Below are positions 38,562-46,954 of a stretch of 64,000 nucleotides of DNA, in pieces (positions within the stretch are counted from its first letter, which is position 1; each line of letters opens with the position of its first letter). Source of the stretch: Gimesia alba. GTDB lineage: Bacteria > Planctomycetota > Planctomycetia > Planctomycetales > Planctomycetaceae. The stretch covers positions 1,937,501 through 2,001,500 of the forward strand of contig NZ_CP036269.1 in NCBI RefSeq assembly GCF_007744675.1, written 5' to 3'. The position numbers were made by a program, and so were the translations under genes. The notes under the pieces are model-generated. The model was given only the letters and a program-made list of their open reading frames with translations. It did not search any database and was not told the DNA's origin.

Positions 38562-38831
38562 ATGGTGAAACTACAAGGAGAGATGCGAAGCAGATTGCTT
38601 CCCAATCCAGACAATCAGCTCATTGCACGAGTCAAACGCGCTTTAAGGACCTCCGGCTATGTTCCTTTAGCTCAAGTGCGCGTGATGGTCGATCGGGGAC
38701 AGGTCTTTCTGGCAGGCGATGTTCCCACCAATTTTATGAAGCAGGTGGCTCAGACCCGGGCTTTGTCTGTCGATGGGGTCAAGTCATTAAGTAATGACCT
38801 GGTTGTGGAACGAGAGTTTTCTCAGTTTTGA
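38562..38831 (+). CDS. BON domain protein
   Basis: The 89-residue protein is a single BON domain (LIARVKRALRTSGYVPLAQVRVMVDRGQVFLAGDVPTNFMKQVAQTRA, SVDGVKSLSNDLVV). BON proteins bind phospholipid or surfaces and are linked to osmotic or envelope stress (OsmY-type). No signal peptide is seen, so it may be cytoplasmic. ATG 38562 follows AAGGAGAG; the longer TTG frame from 38511 is not preferred. It closes the csrA-hsp20 run; the palindromic element starts 30 bases after it. Confidence 0.9.
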   Translation: MVKLQGEMRSRLLPNPDNQLIARVKRALRTSGYVPLAQVRVMVDRGQVFLAGDVPTNFMKQVAQTRALSVDGVKSLSNDLVVEREFSQF

Positions 38832-38860
38832 TGCTGTAGAGACACAGTTCTTGTAGGGCC

Positions 38861-39064
38861 GCCCAGGTAGCGTTTCTTAATTCGAATGCCTCTTTGCAAA
38901 TGGAAAGAACCGGGGCTAACGCCCTTCGGCTAATAAGTCATTCCGGCTGGGAAATCACCAAAAACCGGATCAGCCGCACGGCGTTAGCCGCGGTTAATAC
39001 CGATTTCGGTAAGGTTATAATCATGAGAATCACACTCAAAACCAATAAATAAACGCTATCTGGC
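38861..39064. repeat. palindromic interspersed element, copy B (MITE/BIME-like), inverted relative to copy A
   Basis: This 204-bp element matches copy A (30603-30802) on the opposite strand along its length. REP-like units at 38907-38932 and 38968-38995 are inverted repeats of each other. Its ends form imperfect terminal inverted repeats: GCCCAGGTAGCGTTTCTT at the left and, reversed, GCCAGATAGCGTTTATT at the right. It carries no gene. Confidence 0.87.
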
Positions 39065-39257
39065 TCGCCTGTGTGAGATTTCATCGAATGGAATTTGCGA
39101 TGCTTATGAGCTGCATTGCATTGGCCTTGTCAACATGCTGGCATGCAGCAGGTCTCGTCTTCACCCGTGACCCATGTTGTGTGCCAGCAAAAGGCACTCT
39201 GATTTTTCTGCAGTGACGGCGTGTTGTGATCTCAGTACACGACTTTGAGCAGGCTGC

Positions 39258-39635
39258 TCAGAGAAAGAGAAATCCCTGTTGTTTCCCAAAGGGCGCTGAC
39301 TTCGGCGTACCATGTTCGACGGGAAGCTGCGCGGCGTTCCAGTCGATTTTGCCAGGCTCATAATCATAAATATTCCGGTAACCCAGTTCCTGCAGACGCT
39401 GTACCGCCTGTTCGGAAAGTTTACATTCGAAATTCAGACTGTAAACAATGATCGTTTGACTTTTATCTGGGAACATCTGCAGGAATAGCTCATCAAACTG
39501 TGGGTCGAGTGGAATATTAATGGCGCCGCGTAAGTGAAACTTTTGATAGCATGCTTCGGGCAACACCTCGACCAGTTTCAAATCAGGACATGATACGATG
39601 AGCCCTTGTAAATCATTTCTGCTGATGGTCACCAT
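39258..39635 (-). CDS. rhodanese-like domain protein with Ser at the catalytic position
   Basis: The 125-residue protein has a single rhodanese fold (LVEVLPEACYQKFHLRGAINIPLD, then IIVYSLNFECKLSEQAVQRLQELGYRNIYDYEPGKIDW). The active loop normally begins with Cys after the IVVY strand; here it is Ser (YSLNFEC), while a second Cys five residues later is kept. It may be an inactive sulfur-carrier relative or use the second Cys. ATG 39635 is chosen over the TTG at 39656. It is a solitary minus-strand gene. Confidence 0.87.
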   Translation of the reverse strand: MVTISRNDLQGLIVSCPDLKLVEVLPEACYQKFHLRGAINIPLDPQFDELFLQMFPDKSQTIIVYSLNFECKLSEQAVQRLQELGYRNIYDYEPGKIDWNAAQLPVEHGTPKSAPFGKQQGFLFL

Positions 39636-39880
39636 GGTCTCGACCCTGTTGTACAAAACTCTTGAGCGGCTTTGCCCTCATTCTTTTTTGTACTTCTAAA
39701 ATCATTGGAAGTGTGCCCGCCTACTTTCCACCTTATTTTATTAAGATCAAAGAAGATAAATATCAGGCTGAAAGAGCGACATCACGAGGGTGAATTTCTG
39801 ATGCTGCTATCGGGAAATGCCCCAGTAGAAGTGTGAAGGTGAACTGGAAGAACATGGAATGTTGGTAAAAGCTGATGAGA

Positions 39881-40546
39881 CTATTGTTTTTCAAGCACCC
39901 ATTGGATTGCATTGCGGGTTAATTCGGTTGCGTTTTCCAGGTCCAACTTGTGTTTGATATTTTCCCGGTACGTCTCTACCGTTTTGGGGCTCAGATTCAG
40001 CTTTTCGGCAATCTGCCGCGTCGTTTCGCCCTGACCGATCTGCTCAAAGACTTCCAGTTCACGATCGGAGAGACTTTCAATGGGAGATTCATTGGAGTAA
40101 TTATCTGAACCAATCGAGCGGCAGATCATACGCTCTGTAATTTCGGAACTGAGAAAGACCTTCCCTTTCAGCACCCGATAAATGGCTTCGATGAGCTGCT
40201 CCGGGGCCTGTTGTTTATTCACAAAGCCTAATGCGCCTGCCCGAATACACCGTTCTGCAAATAAGGTTTCATCATGCATGGAAACCGTCAGCATTTTGAT
40301 CTGTTTGAATTGTGATTTGATATCTTTGATCAATTCCAGACCACTTCCATCTTTCAGCGAAATATCAACGATGATCAGGTCTGGCGGATCGTTCATCACC
40401 TGTTTGATCGCACCGACTTTGCTGTCTGCTTCTGCGCAGACTTGAAGATCCGGTTCCCGTTCAATCAGTCGCGAATATCCTTCTCTTACAATTGGGTGGT
40501 CATCGACAATCATAATTCGCGTTTTTTGCTGATTTGAATTGCTCAT
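39881..40546 (-). CDS. NarL/FixJ-type response regulator
   Basis: The 221-residue protein has a full receiver (about 8-125) with acidic pair in IMIVDDHPIVREG, phospho-Asp in LIIVDISLKDGSG, Thr/Ser in MLTVSMHDE and Lys in GFVNKQQA, and a C-terminal LuxR HTH (about 155-215: LSDRELEVFEQIGQGETTRQIAEKLNLSPKTVETYRENIKHKL). It is expected to activate or repress transcription when phosphorylated by a HisKA_3 kinase; the kinase at 35391-36842 is a candidate. Confidence 0.95.
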   Translation of the reverse strand: MSNSNQQKTRIMIVDDHPIVREGYSRLIEREPDLQVCAEADSKVGAIKQVMNDPPDLIIVDISLKDGSGLELIKDIKSQFKQIKMLTVSMHDETLFAERCIRAGALGFVNKQQAPEQLIEAIYRVLKGKVFLSSEITERMICRSIGSDNYSNESPIESLSDRELEVFEQIGQGETTRQIAEKLNLSPKTVETYRENIKHKLDLENATELTRNAIQWVLEKQ

Positions 40547-40896
40547 AAAATGATGCTCCCACCTCGTTCACTCATAATTTGATTGCAGAGCTGACGCTAA
40601 GAACCTGCTTCGAAAACTCAGAGACTTTTCCTGCCTCCTGCGCTCTCTAAGTATCATTATACAACTAGACAAAATTGTCCGAAAGAGCATGTTTCTTTCA
40701 ATTTTGGGAATTCGAATAAGTGTCTGTTTTTACTCTGGGATCATCGTTTCCGGGGTTCTGGCCCCTTTACCAGGATCCTGCGGTTACTTTAAGATAGACT
40801 CGCATTATCCGCCCTGATGCTTGGTGTCAATGTTCCTGCTTTTTCAAAGCGATTCAGTTCCTCACATTTTCTAGACCTTCAGAGAGACAGACACTG
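40547..40896. other. divergent intergenic region, 350 bp
   Basis: It lies between the response regulator start (minus) and the PLP enzyme start (plus) and should contain both promoters. No consensus promoter, hairpin terminator or small gene could be assigned. Confidence 0.45.
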
Positions 40897-42096
40897 ATGA
40901 GTATCTATCAACGTTTCGGTGTGGAGCCGATCATTAATGCTTGCGGCAGTGTGACGCGGCTGGGCGGGGCACCGATGCCTTCGCAGGTATTGGAAGCGTT
41001 TCGCGAAGCCGCCGGTGAGTGGGTTCCGTTAGAGCAGCTGCAGGCCGCCGCTTCAAAAAAAATCGCCGCGCATACAGGGACGGAAGCAGGGTTGGTCACT
41101 TCCGGTGCTGCGGGGGCATTGACGTTGGGAACGGCTGCGATTCTGGCGGGACACAACATGCGACGGATCGAACAGCTGCCGCACTGCGAAGAGTTTCCCC
41201 ATGAATTCATCATCGCGCGGGAACAGCGCAGCGGCTATGATCATGCCGTCCGCGCCGCGGGAGCAAGGCTGGTCGAGGTCGGCTTCAACGAAATTGTTTC
41301 CAATGCCGGCGTGCGTCGCACGGAAAGCTGGGAATATGCGTCGGCGATTACCGAGAAAACTGCGGGCATCGTGTATGTAAATGCGGCTGATTCACAACCG
41401 GCATTGGCCGAAGTTGTGGAAGTCGCGCGGCAGCATGAGTTACCGGTTCTAGTCGATGCGGCCGGTGAACTGCCTCCCCGCGACAATCTCAAAGCGATTG
41501 CTGCCACGGGGGCCGATCTGGTTGCCTTCAGCGGGGGGAAGGCGATTCGCGGGCCACAGTCCACCGGTCTGCTATGTGGCAAACGCGAGTTGATTTCTTC
41601 AGCCGCGTTACAGATGCTTGATATGGATGATCATTTCGAACTCTGGCAGCCTCCCGCTGATTTGATCGATACGTCATTATTTCAGGGAATCCCCCGACAT
41701 GGAATTGGCAGGGCGCTCAAGGTTTCCAAGGAAGAAATTATGGCGTTCCTGACTGCGTTAGACCTGTTTGCTTCGGGAGCGTACGACGCGCAGAATCAGG
41801 AATTCCAGTCCTGGCTGGAAATGATCGGAGAAGAACTGGAACTCGCACAGGTCCACGCCACCTGTTATCTGGCCACGCCAATCAGCAGCGAACGCTGGCC
41901 TCTATTGGATATTCATATTGATGAAGACGCTGTAGGAACCGCGTTTGAAGTTTGTCAAAGATTACGTCAGGGATCGCCGTCTATCTATGTCAACCATGCC
42001 CGATTGCAGGAAGGGATACTGACGATCAATCCGCTGTGTCTCACTGCAGAGCACGCTCGAACGATAGCAACACGACTATGCGAAGAATTGAAGTAA
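40897..42096 (+). CDS. SelA/DgaE-like PLP-dependent enzyme
   Basis: The 399-residue enzyme is a fold-type I PLP protein of the SelA-like group: YQRFGVEPIINACGSVTRLGG, HTGTEAGLVTSGAAGALTLGTAAIL, VLVDAAGELPP (the PLP ring-binding Asp) and the lysine in LVAFSGGKAIRGPQSTG. Homologues include D-glucosaminate-6-phosphate ammonia-lyase and SelA-related enzymes; reaction undetermined here. No selenocysteine genes (selB, selD) are adjacent, so a role in Sec synthesis is unlikely. The gene stands alone; the next gene converges. Confidence 0.88.
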   Translation: MSIYQRFGVEPIINACGSVTRLGGAPMPSQVLEAFREAAGEWVPLEQLQAAASKKIAAHTGTEAGLVTSGAAGALTLGTAAILAGHNMRRIEQLPHCEEFPHEFIIAREQRSGYDHAVRAAGARLVEVGFNEIVSNAGVRRTESWEYASAITEKTAGIVYVNAADSQPALAEVVEVARQHELPVLVDAAGELPPRDNLKAIAATGADLVAFSGGKAIRGPQSTGLLCGKRELISSAALQMLDMDDHFELWQPPADLIDTSLFQGIPRHGIGRALKVSKEEIMAFLTALDLFASGAYDAQNQEFQSWLEMIGEELELAQVHATCYLATPISSERWPLLDIHIDEDAVGTAFEVCQRLRQGSPSIYVNHARLQEGILTINPLCLTAEHARTIATRLCEELK

Positions 42097-42204
42097 TCCG
42101 GGTCTCTGAAATTTAGCCTGTGTTCAGGTTTACTGTAGCGTCTCCATAGCCGTTTGGACCGAGTATATTAGAATGAAGTACGCGATGATCAATGGTGATT
42201 CGCT

Positions 42205-43452
42205 CTAGTGTTTCGAATTCTGGTTCGCAAAAGGCCAGTTGCCATGTTCATAAGCGATCGCCAACTGCGGCGTTTCGATTCGTTTACCTTTACTCGCCAG
42301 GCTATGCATCACCGCGTCTAGAATCCCCGTTGTGAGTAATGTGCGTTCGACTGGATATGAGGCCTGACCCGTGTGAATCATTTGTTCGATGGCTTTGAGC
42401 AGATAAGCGAAATGGCCGAAGGGGGGATTGAGTTCCAGTTTGAACCATGTTGCCAGCGGTTTTTTCTGGCCGCGCAGTTTCACCGCGACCGCGTAGTGCC
42501 GGCTGAGTCGGTTGGCCATCGCGATGGTACTTCTCAAACCGTCCTGATGTTCCAGAAAATAGAAGGCGCTGTTGTCTTTCAAAATATCCTCCCAGTCTCC
42601 CTTGGCGACATTGGGGATCACATCCAATGCCGCTTGTAACATAGGCCTTTCCCACAGACCCTGCCGTTCTGCCTCCCAGATCTGTGCCCCCCGCGCTGTC
42701 TGCACGGCAGTGACACCGGTGGGGCCATTTCGACGTTCAATCAAAGTTTGCTGTGCTTCGAGTGTGTGGAACCCGTGTGCTTCAAAGTGGCCACGACCGA
42801 CAGATAAGACTGCTTCAATTTCGCAATCTTCGGGCAGCGTCATTGCCGGTTCACGCCACGTCACCGGCAATGAAGAACCCGCCATCAACGGAAAGTTCAG
42901 TTTGCGGGAAATGTCATACATGGCTTTCGCATCCTGCCAGCGATAACCCAGGTGCTTATCATTAAATACGGGGACTGCCTTGTGGTACTTTTGGAAGGTC
43001 GCGGTAATTTCATCAAAAAAACGTTTGCGGGGATACATGTGCTGATTAGTTTTCGGCGTGTGCGGGTACTTTCCATGTTCTCCAATACTCAGAACCCCGG
43101 CGACTTGAACCTGGTCGGTTCCCAGCGTGATTGCTTCTTCAATGGTCTTGGAAATCGGGAACTGATATTGACGCGACATTTTCCGGCTCAGGTCGCGTTT
43201 CGGAACCTGATCGGTAAACAAAGAGGCGAGATACAGGTCAGGCCCTGTTCCTCCTTGCTGCTGGAATCCTGAGAGGATTTTTCCCACCAGCACGTCAGCG
43301 TGGGAGTTTGGCGTATATTCCGTGACGATCGCTGCAACAGGTAACTTGGGGCGTGCGGGCGTGTCTGCAGCGCGGGTTGTGTTTGATAACAACAAGGGGA
43401 GGGAGGCGGACGAAGCATGCTGAAGCCAGGTTCGCCGGTTCATATGCGACAT
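42205..43452 (-). CDS. Tat-exported conserved planctomycete protein, unknown function
   Basis: The 415-residue protein starts with a twin-arginine signal (NRRTWLQHASSASLPLLLS, cleavage likely after TRA) and a mature part with recurring conserved motifs: AAIVTEYTPNSHADVLVGKIL, GVLSIGEHGKYPHT, VFNDKHLGYRW, GSSLPVTWREP and VGRGHFEAHGFHTLEA. No catalytic family was recognised; the folded, Tat-exported state suggests a cofactor or periplasmic enzyme. An AGGAGAG site precedes ATG 43452. It is divergent from the GntR/ABC operon, 237 bases away. Confidence 0.85.
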   Translation of the reverse strand: MSHMNRRTWLQHASSASLPLLLSNTTRAADTPARPKLPVAAIVTEYTPNSHADVLVGKILSGFQQQGGTGPDLYLASLFTDQVPKRDLSRKMSRQYQFPISKTIEEAITLGTDQVQVAGVLSIGEHGKYPHTPKTNQHMYPRKRFFDEITATFQKYHKAVPVFNDKHLGYRWQDAKAMYDISRKLNFPLMAGSSLPVTWREPAMTLPEDCEIEAVLSVGRGHFEAHGFHTLEAQQTLIERRNGPTGVTAVQTARGAQIWEAERQGLWERPMLQAALDVIPNVAKGDWEDILKDNSAFYFLEHQDGLRSTIAMANRLSRHYAVAVKLRGQKKPLATWFKLELNPPFGHFAYLLKAIEQMIHTGQASYPVERTLLTTGILDAVMHSLASKGKRIETPQLAIAYEHGNWPFANQNSKH

Positions 43453-43635
43453 GTATTCTCTCCTGTTTCTCAGGTGCAGGTTAGCGAGACACTCCAGGTC
43501 AAAGGAATGAAAACAATCGACAAGTTAAAATAGATCAGTGGTTGTTTATGTTTACTATGTGGAATTCCCCGCGATTCTTCAAGGAAGCTCAGAAGAATCA
43601 AGAGTACCATAAATTCCGAAATGCAAAAAAGGATC

Positions 43636-43673
43636 TTGACCCGAAGATAGATACTGTTATAGTACTGTGTACT
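43636..43673 (+). promoter_or_regulatory. promoter and overlapping operator of the GntR-ABC operon
   Basis: A sigma-70-like -35 TTGACC (43636-43641) and -10 TATAGT (43658-43663) are 16 bp apart. The -10 overlaps a palindrome AGTAC-TGT-GTACT (43661-43673), a likely binding site for the operon's own YtrA-type repressor. A GGGAGA site lies just before ATG 43689. Confidence 0.6.
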
Positions 43674-43688
43674 CTTTGGGAGATCATT

Positions 43689-44138
43689 ATGCATATTCGA
43701 ATTGAACGTGGTTCAGCGACACCAATTTCGCGGCAGATCATGGAACAGATCCGGGCGCATTGTCTTTCTGGAACCTTAAAACCAGGGGATAGCTTGCCTT
43801 CTGTGCGCAAGCTGGCACAGCGGTTGGCTGTCAATGTGAACACGGTCGTTCGTGTTTATGAGCGGTTGTCTGCCGAAGGGCTGGTCGAAATGCGTCACGG
43901 AGAAGGGACGTTTGTATTGCCACAGTCTGCTAAGGCAGAGAATTCTCAACAAATGGCAGAACAGCGCAATCAGTTTTCATTAGAGTTTTCTACGGTCATC
44001 CATCGTGGCATTTTATTGGGGCTGACGGCGACTGAATTGCGGAAAATGCTTACCGCATCGATTGCAGATGCGAAACGGGAACTTAAAGCAGAAGCTTCTG
44101 CGCAACGGTCACGCGAGTCGGAAACCCGAACGGCTTAA
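43689..44138 (+). CDS. GntR-family (YtrA subfamily) transcriptional regulator
   Basis: The 149-residue protein has an N-terminal winged helix (about 8-76: PISRQIMEQIRAHCLSGTLKPGDSLPSVRKLAQRLAVNVNTVVRVYERL) and a short C-terminal helical tail, the YtrA layout. Such regulators commonly repress an adjacent ABC transporter operon. The start 43689 is preferred over the longer frame at 43542, which crosses the promoter; a GGGAGA site precedes it. It is followed 21 bases later by the ABC ATPase gene. Confidence 0.93.
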   Translation: MHIRIERGSATPISRQIMEQIRAHCLSGTLKPGDSLPSVRKLAQRLAVNVNTVVRVYERLSAEGLVEMRHGEGTFVLPQSAKAENSQQMAEQRNQFSLEFSTVIHRGILLGLTATELRKMLTASIADAKRELKAEASAQRSRESETRTA

Positions 44139-44159
44139 CACTTACATCAGGAGATGCTC

Positions 44160-45074
44160 ATGTCAGAAGCGGCGATCAAAATTCATCAGGTGCATCAGCA
44201 ATTTGGTGCGAAAATTGTGCTGGAAAATGTGTCACTGGAAATCCCCCGCGGTCAGACACTGGCGCTGCTGGGGAGAAACGGGACCGGGAAAACCACGTTG
44301 ATTCGCATCCTGCTCGGATTATTGAAACCGGATAGCGGGTCTATCGAAGTTGGTGGTTGCGATCCATCGCGGGAAGCGGTTGAGTTGCGTCGTCGTGTTG
44401 GCTATCTGGCAGAAGATCAGACCATGTATGGCTGGATGACTGCGATCGAACTCTGTCATTTCCTGTATCCATTTTATCCTGCGTGGAATCAGGCGCTCGC
44501 CGATGATTATCTGGAGCGGTTTCACATTCCCCGCCACCAGCGAATCGATCAGCTTTCCAAGGGACAAAATGTCAAACTCGGTTTAACACTGGCCCTTGCG
44601 CATCAACCAAACGTGGTAGTTCTGGATGATCCCGCATTAGGTCTGGATACGATCGCCCGCAAGGAATTCAATCGCGATCTGATCGAGCATCTGCAGGCAG
44701 CAGGGCGGACGGTGCTGTTCAGTTCGCATTTGCTCGATGAAGTCGAAGCGGTCGCGGACGCAGTGGCGATTTTGGATGGTGGCAGAATTATTCGGCAATC
44801 AGAGACTGAAACACTGCGGAGCGAAGTCAAGCGCATTGTCGTGAATGCCATTGAGATCACTGAAGTCTCACCTCCAGCAGGACTGCTCGATGTCCAGCGC
44901 CTGGAAGACCAGTTGATCTTGACCATTGATGGGGCGGCAGACTTTGTGGAGCGCTTGACCGAACTCGGGATCGATCATGAAGTCGTGAATTTGAGTCTGG
45001 ACGAAATTTTTGAAGCGTTTGTTATTGGTCGCACGCATGGCTGGCCTCAGGCGGGCACTCCGGTTGTGGTGTGA
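44160..45074 (+). CDS. ABC transporter ATP-binding protein
   Basis: The 304-residue ATPase has Walker A LLGRNGTGKTTLIRIL, a Q-loop (VGYLAEDQ), a signature-type LSKGQNVKLGLTLALAHQP, Walker B VVVLDDPALGLD with Asp-Asp replacing the usual Asp-Glu, and an H-loop (TVLFSSHLLDEVEAVADAV). The C-terminal 80 residues are a typical extension of multidrug- or bacitracin-type exporters. Start ATG 44160 fits CAGGAG at seven bases. It is followed by a split permease gene. Confidence 0.93.
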   Translation: MSEAAIKIHQVHQQFGAKIVLENVSLEIPRGQTLALLGRNGTGKTTLIRILLGLLKPDSGSIEVGGCDPSREAVELRRRVGYLAEDQTMYGWMTAIELCHFLYPFYPAWNQALADDYLERFHIPRHQRIDQLSKGQNVKLGLTLALAHQPNVVVLDDPALGLDTIARKEFNRDLIEHLQAAGRTVLFSSHLLDEVEAVADAVAILDGGRIIRQSETETLRSEVKRIVVNAIEITEVSPPAGLLDVQRLEDQLILTIDGAADFVERLTELGIDHEVVNLSLDEIFEAFVIGRTHGWPQAGTPVVV

Positions 45075-45116
45075 CATTCAAGCTGTTTAAAGCGTGATCA
45101 AATAAGGACCTGTTTT

Positions 45117-45566
45117 ATGGATACCGTTTTACAGTCTCTGCTCTGGAAAGAATGGCAGGAACGCAAACGCACGTTTTTTGTTTGTCTGGCCTGGATTTTG
45201 TGTGGATTAGTGTATGTCGTCATTTATGAATTGGCCTCAGGATATCGCACGCCGGTAGCTCGATTTGGTTCGGTCTGTATGGTTTACGGCATGTTCATGA
45301 CCGTGTTTCTGGCGATGCGAGTTTGTTTGAGTGAAGTCACACAAGGCACACTCACGTTCACGTCCTCATTGCCGGTGTCACTTTCCCGAGTAGCAACTAT
45401 GCGAATGATTGGCGGAATTGTGTGTCTGGCAGGTCCCATATTTCTGGGATCAATCCTGTTAGCTGTACTTCTGGCTTTGGGAATTCTGGAACAGGTGCCC
45501 GCGCGCCGAGCAGGATTTCCTTCCGGTTTCTCAATCAGAGAAGCTTTCCAGTCTGACGCCTGTTGA
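45117..45566 (+). CDS. ABC permease, N-terminal part (frame ends early)
   Basis: The 149-residue product has three membrane helices (near residues 22-42, 55-72, 102-125) of an ABC-2-type exporter permease and begins MDTVLQSLLWKEWQERKRTF after an AAGGA site. It ends abruptly with GFPSGFSIREAFQSDAC, four bases before the next frame resumes. Sequence that would continue the domain (SEKLSSLTPVDGLILLAK) is in the +1 frame, so this and the next feature are probably one gene split by a frameshift near 45515-45545. Confidence 0.75.
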   Translation: MDTVLQSLLWKEWQERKRTFFVCLAWILCGLVYVVIYELASGYRTPVARFGSVCMVYGMFMTVFLAMRVCLSEVTQGTLTFTSSLPVSLSRVATMRMIGGIVCLAGPIFLGSILLAVLLALGILEQVPARRAGFPSGFSIREAFQSDAC

Positions 45567-45570
45567 TGGA

Positions 45571-46758
45571 TTGATCCTGCTGGCGAAAGTTACCAGTATC
45601 ACAGCCGTATCGGCGACCGCTTTGTTCCTGATCCTGGCGTTGATTGGTGCGCGTCGACGTCATGAAGTCCATATTGGATTTCTAGGGGTGACGATTTCTT
45701 TTGCCTGGATCTTACCCACAGAAGCACGCATGATGTTATCCCGCGCGGGCCTCGATTCCATGGTAGACTGGATTGGTGCTCTGTTTCCACAGTCGATGGT
45801 CATTTATTACGGCTATGGGGACGGAGCCGGGAGTTTCAGCGATCTTGATATGCCCAACCGAATCTGGCTGCCTCTGTTTTTGAATCTACTGATTCTTGCC
45901 GGTTTGGGGTACTGGTTCACGCGGCGATATGGTACGCGGAATATGTCTGTCACACGGCAAAAAAAACGTCGTTGGAGTTGGCCGCCGTTTTTCTCGTGGC
46001 TCTCGTTCCCTCATCGCAGACAAGTCTCTGCTCTGGTCTGGATTAATTTGAGGCAGTCGGTTCCATTGGCAGTTGCTGGACTGTTACTAGCTGGGGTGCT
46101 GGCAACTGCGAATGTACTCTCGACGGGGCACACCGAAGGTCGAGCCATGCAACTGACGGCTTACAGTCTTCCTTCCGGCATGTGGATCACTGGCTTACTT
46201 TGGGCGACGGTTGTAGGGACAGGAGTCTTTGCTGGAGAGCTATCAAATGGCCTGGCGCATTTCTGGATGTCGCGACCGATACAGATCAATCGCTGGTTCT
46301 GGTTGAAGTATCTCGTCGGGTTGTGCGCCGTTCTACTGGTTTTGGATGGGACCACAATTCTGCTTAGTTGGAACTCACTAAACCAGGACACGGCAATGCA
46401 ATCGATGTATTACTCAAATCTGTTGAGCTGGTCTTATATCGCCTGCTTTCCTGTGTTGCATGCGATGATGTATTCTCTGGCGGTACTGGGAGTCTGCTGG
46501 TGGAAAAAACCGGTGCGAGGTGCCGTGACAGCGCTGGCTCTCTTTTTTGTCAGTTCCATGATGATGGAGTCCATTCCCGGCGTGATGGATTTTGAACCCC
46601 TGCATGTGTATAACAATCTATTTATGGCAGAACGCCAAGGCAAGTTTGATCTCTCCGGCTTTCATTTTCCATTCGTATTTGGGATCATCGGTATGATCAC
46701 GGTTTTCACCGCGTATCTGGCTTCACGAAAAGTGCAGCGATTGGAATTGTCTGTGTAG
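45571..46758 (+). CDS. ABC permease, C-terminal part (frame resumes after shift)
   Basis: The 395-residue frame opens at TTG 45571 without a clear ribosome site. It has roughly ten hydrophobic helices and typical permease features (RRHEVHIGFLGVTISFAWI, a mid-loop with RRYGTRNMSVTRQKKRR, and TVFTAYLASRKVQRLELSV at the end). Its frame continues upstream past the first part's stop with convincing coding sequence, so an independent start at TTG is less likely than a +1 frameshift, read-through or sequencing error. With the ATPase it would form an ABC exporter regulated by the YtrA protein. Confidence 0.75.
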   Translation: MILLAKVTSITAVSATALFLILALIGARRRHEVHIGFLGVTISFAWILPTEARMMLSRAGLDSMVDWIGALFPQSMVIYYGYGDGAGSFSDLDMPNRIWLPLFLNLLILAGLGYWFTRRYGTRNMSVTRQKKRRWSWPPFFSWLSFPHRRQVSALVWINLRQSVPLAVAGLLLAGVLATANVLSTGHTEGRAMQLTAYSLPSGMWITGLLWATVVGTGVFAGELSNGLAHFWMSRPIQINRWFWLKYLVGLCAVLLVLDGTTILLSWNSLNQDTAMQSMYYSNLLSWSYIACFPVLHAMMYSLAVLGVCWWKKPVRGAVTALALFFVSSMMMESIPGVMDFEPLHVYNNLFMAERQGKFDLSGFHFPFVFGIIGMITVFTAYLASRKVQRLELSV

Positions 46759-46954
46759 TGAATCAGATAGCAATGCGCTGATAAGCCGAATTGGTGATAC
46801 GAAGTCCGGGATTTGTACTATTTGCAATCTGCCAACATAGAATTTGAGATTAAATTGTTGCATGCAATGGACTCCGGTCGAAAAATGAATATAGAGCAAT
46901 GCTGTTTCTAAAGGCTGCCTTTTATTTTACGATCATTGTTTGAGTCTTGTTTTG

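Noticed and set aside
40897-42096. PLP enzyme as true SelA of a selenocysteine pathway
   Set aside because: No selB, selD or tRNA-Sec nearby and SelO here uses Cys; the family contains many non-Sec enzymes.
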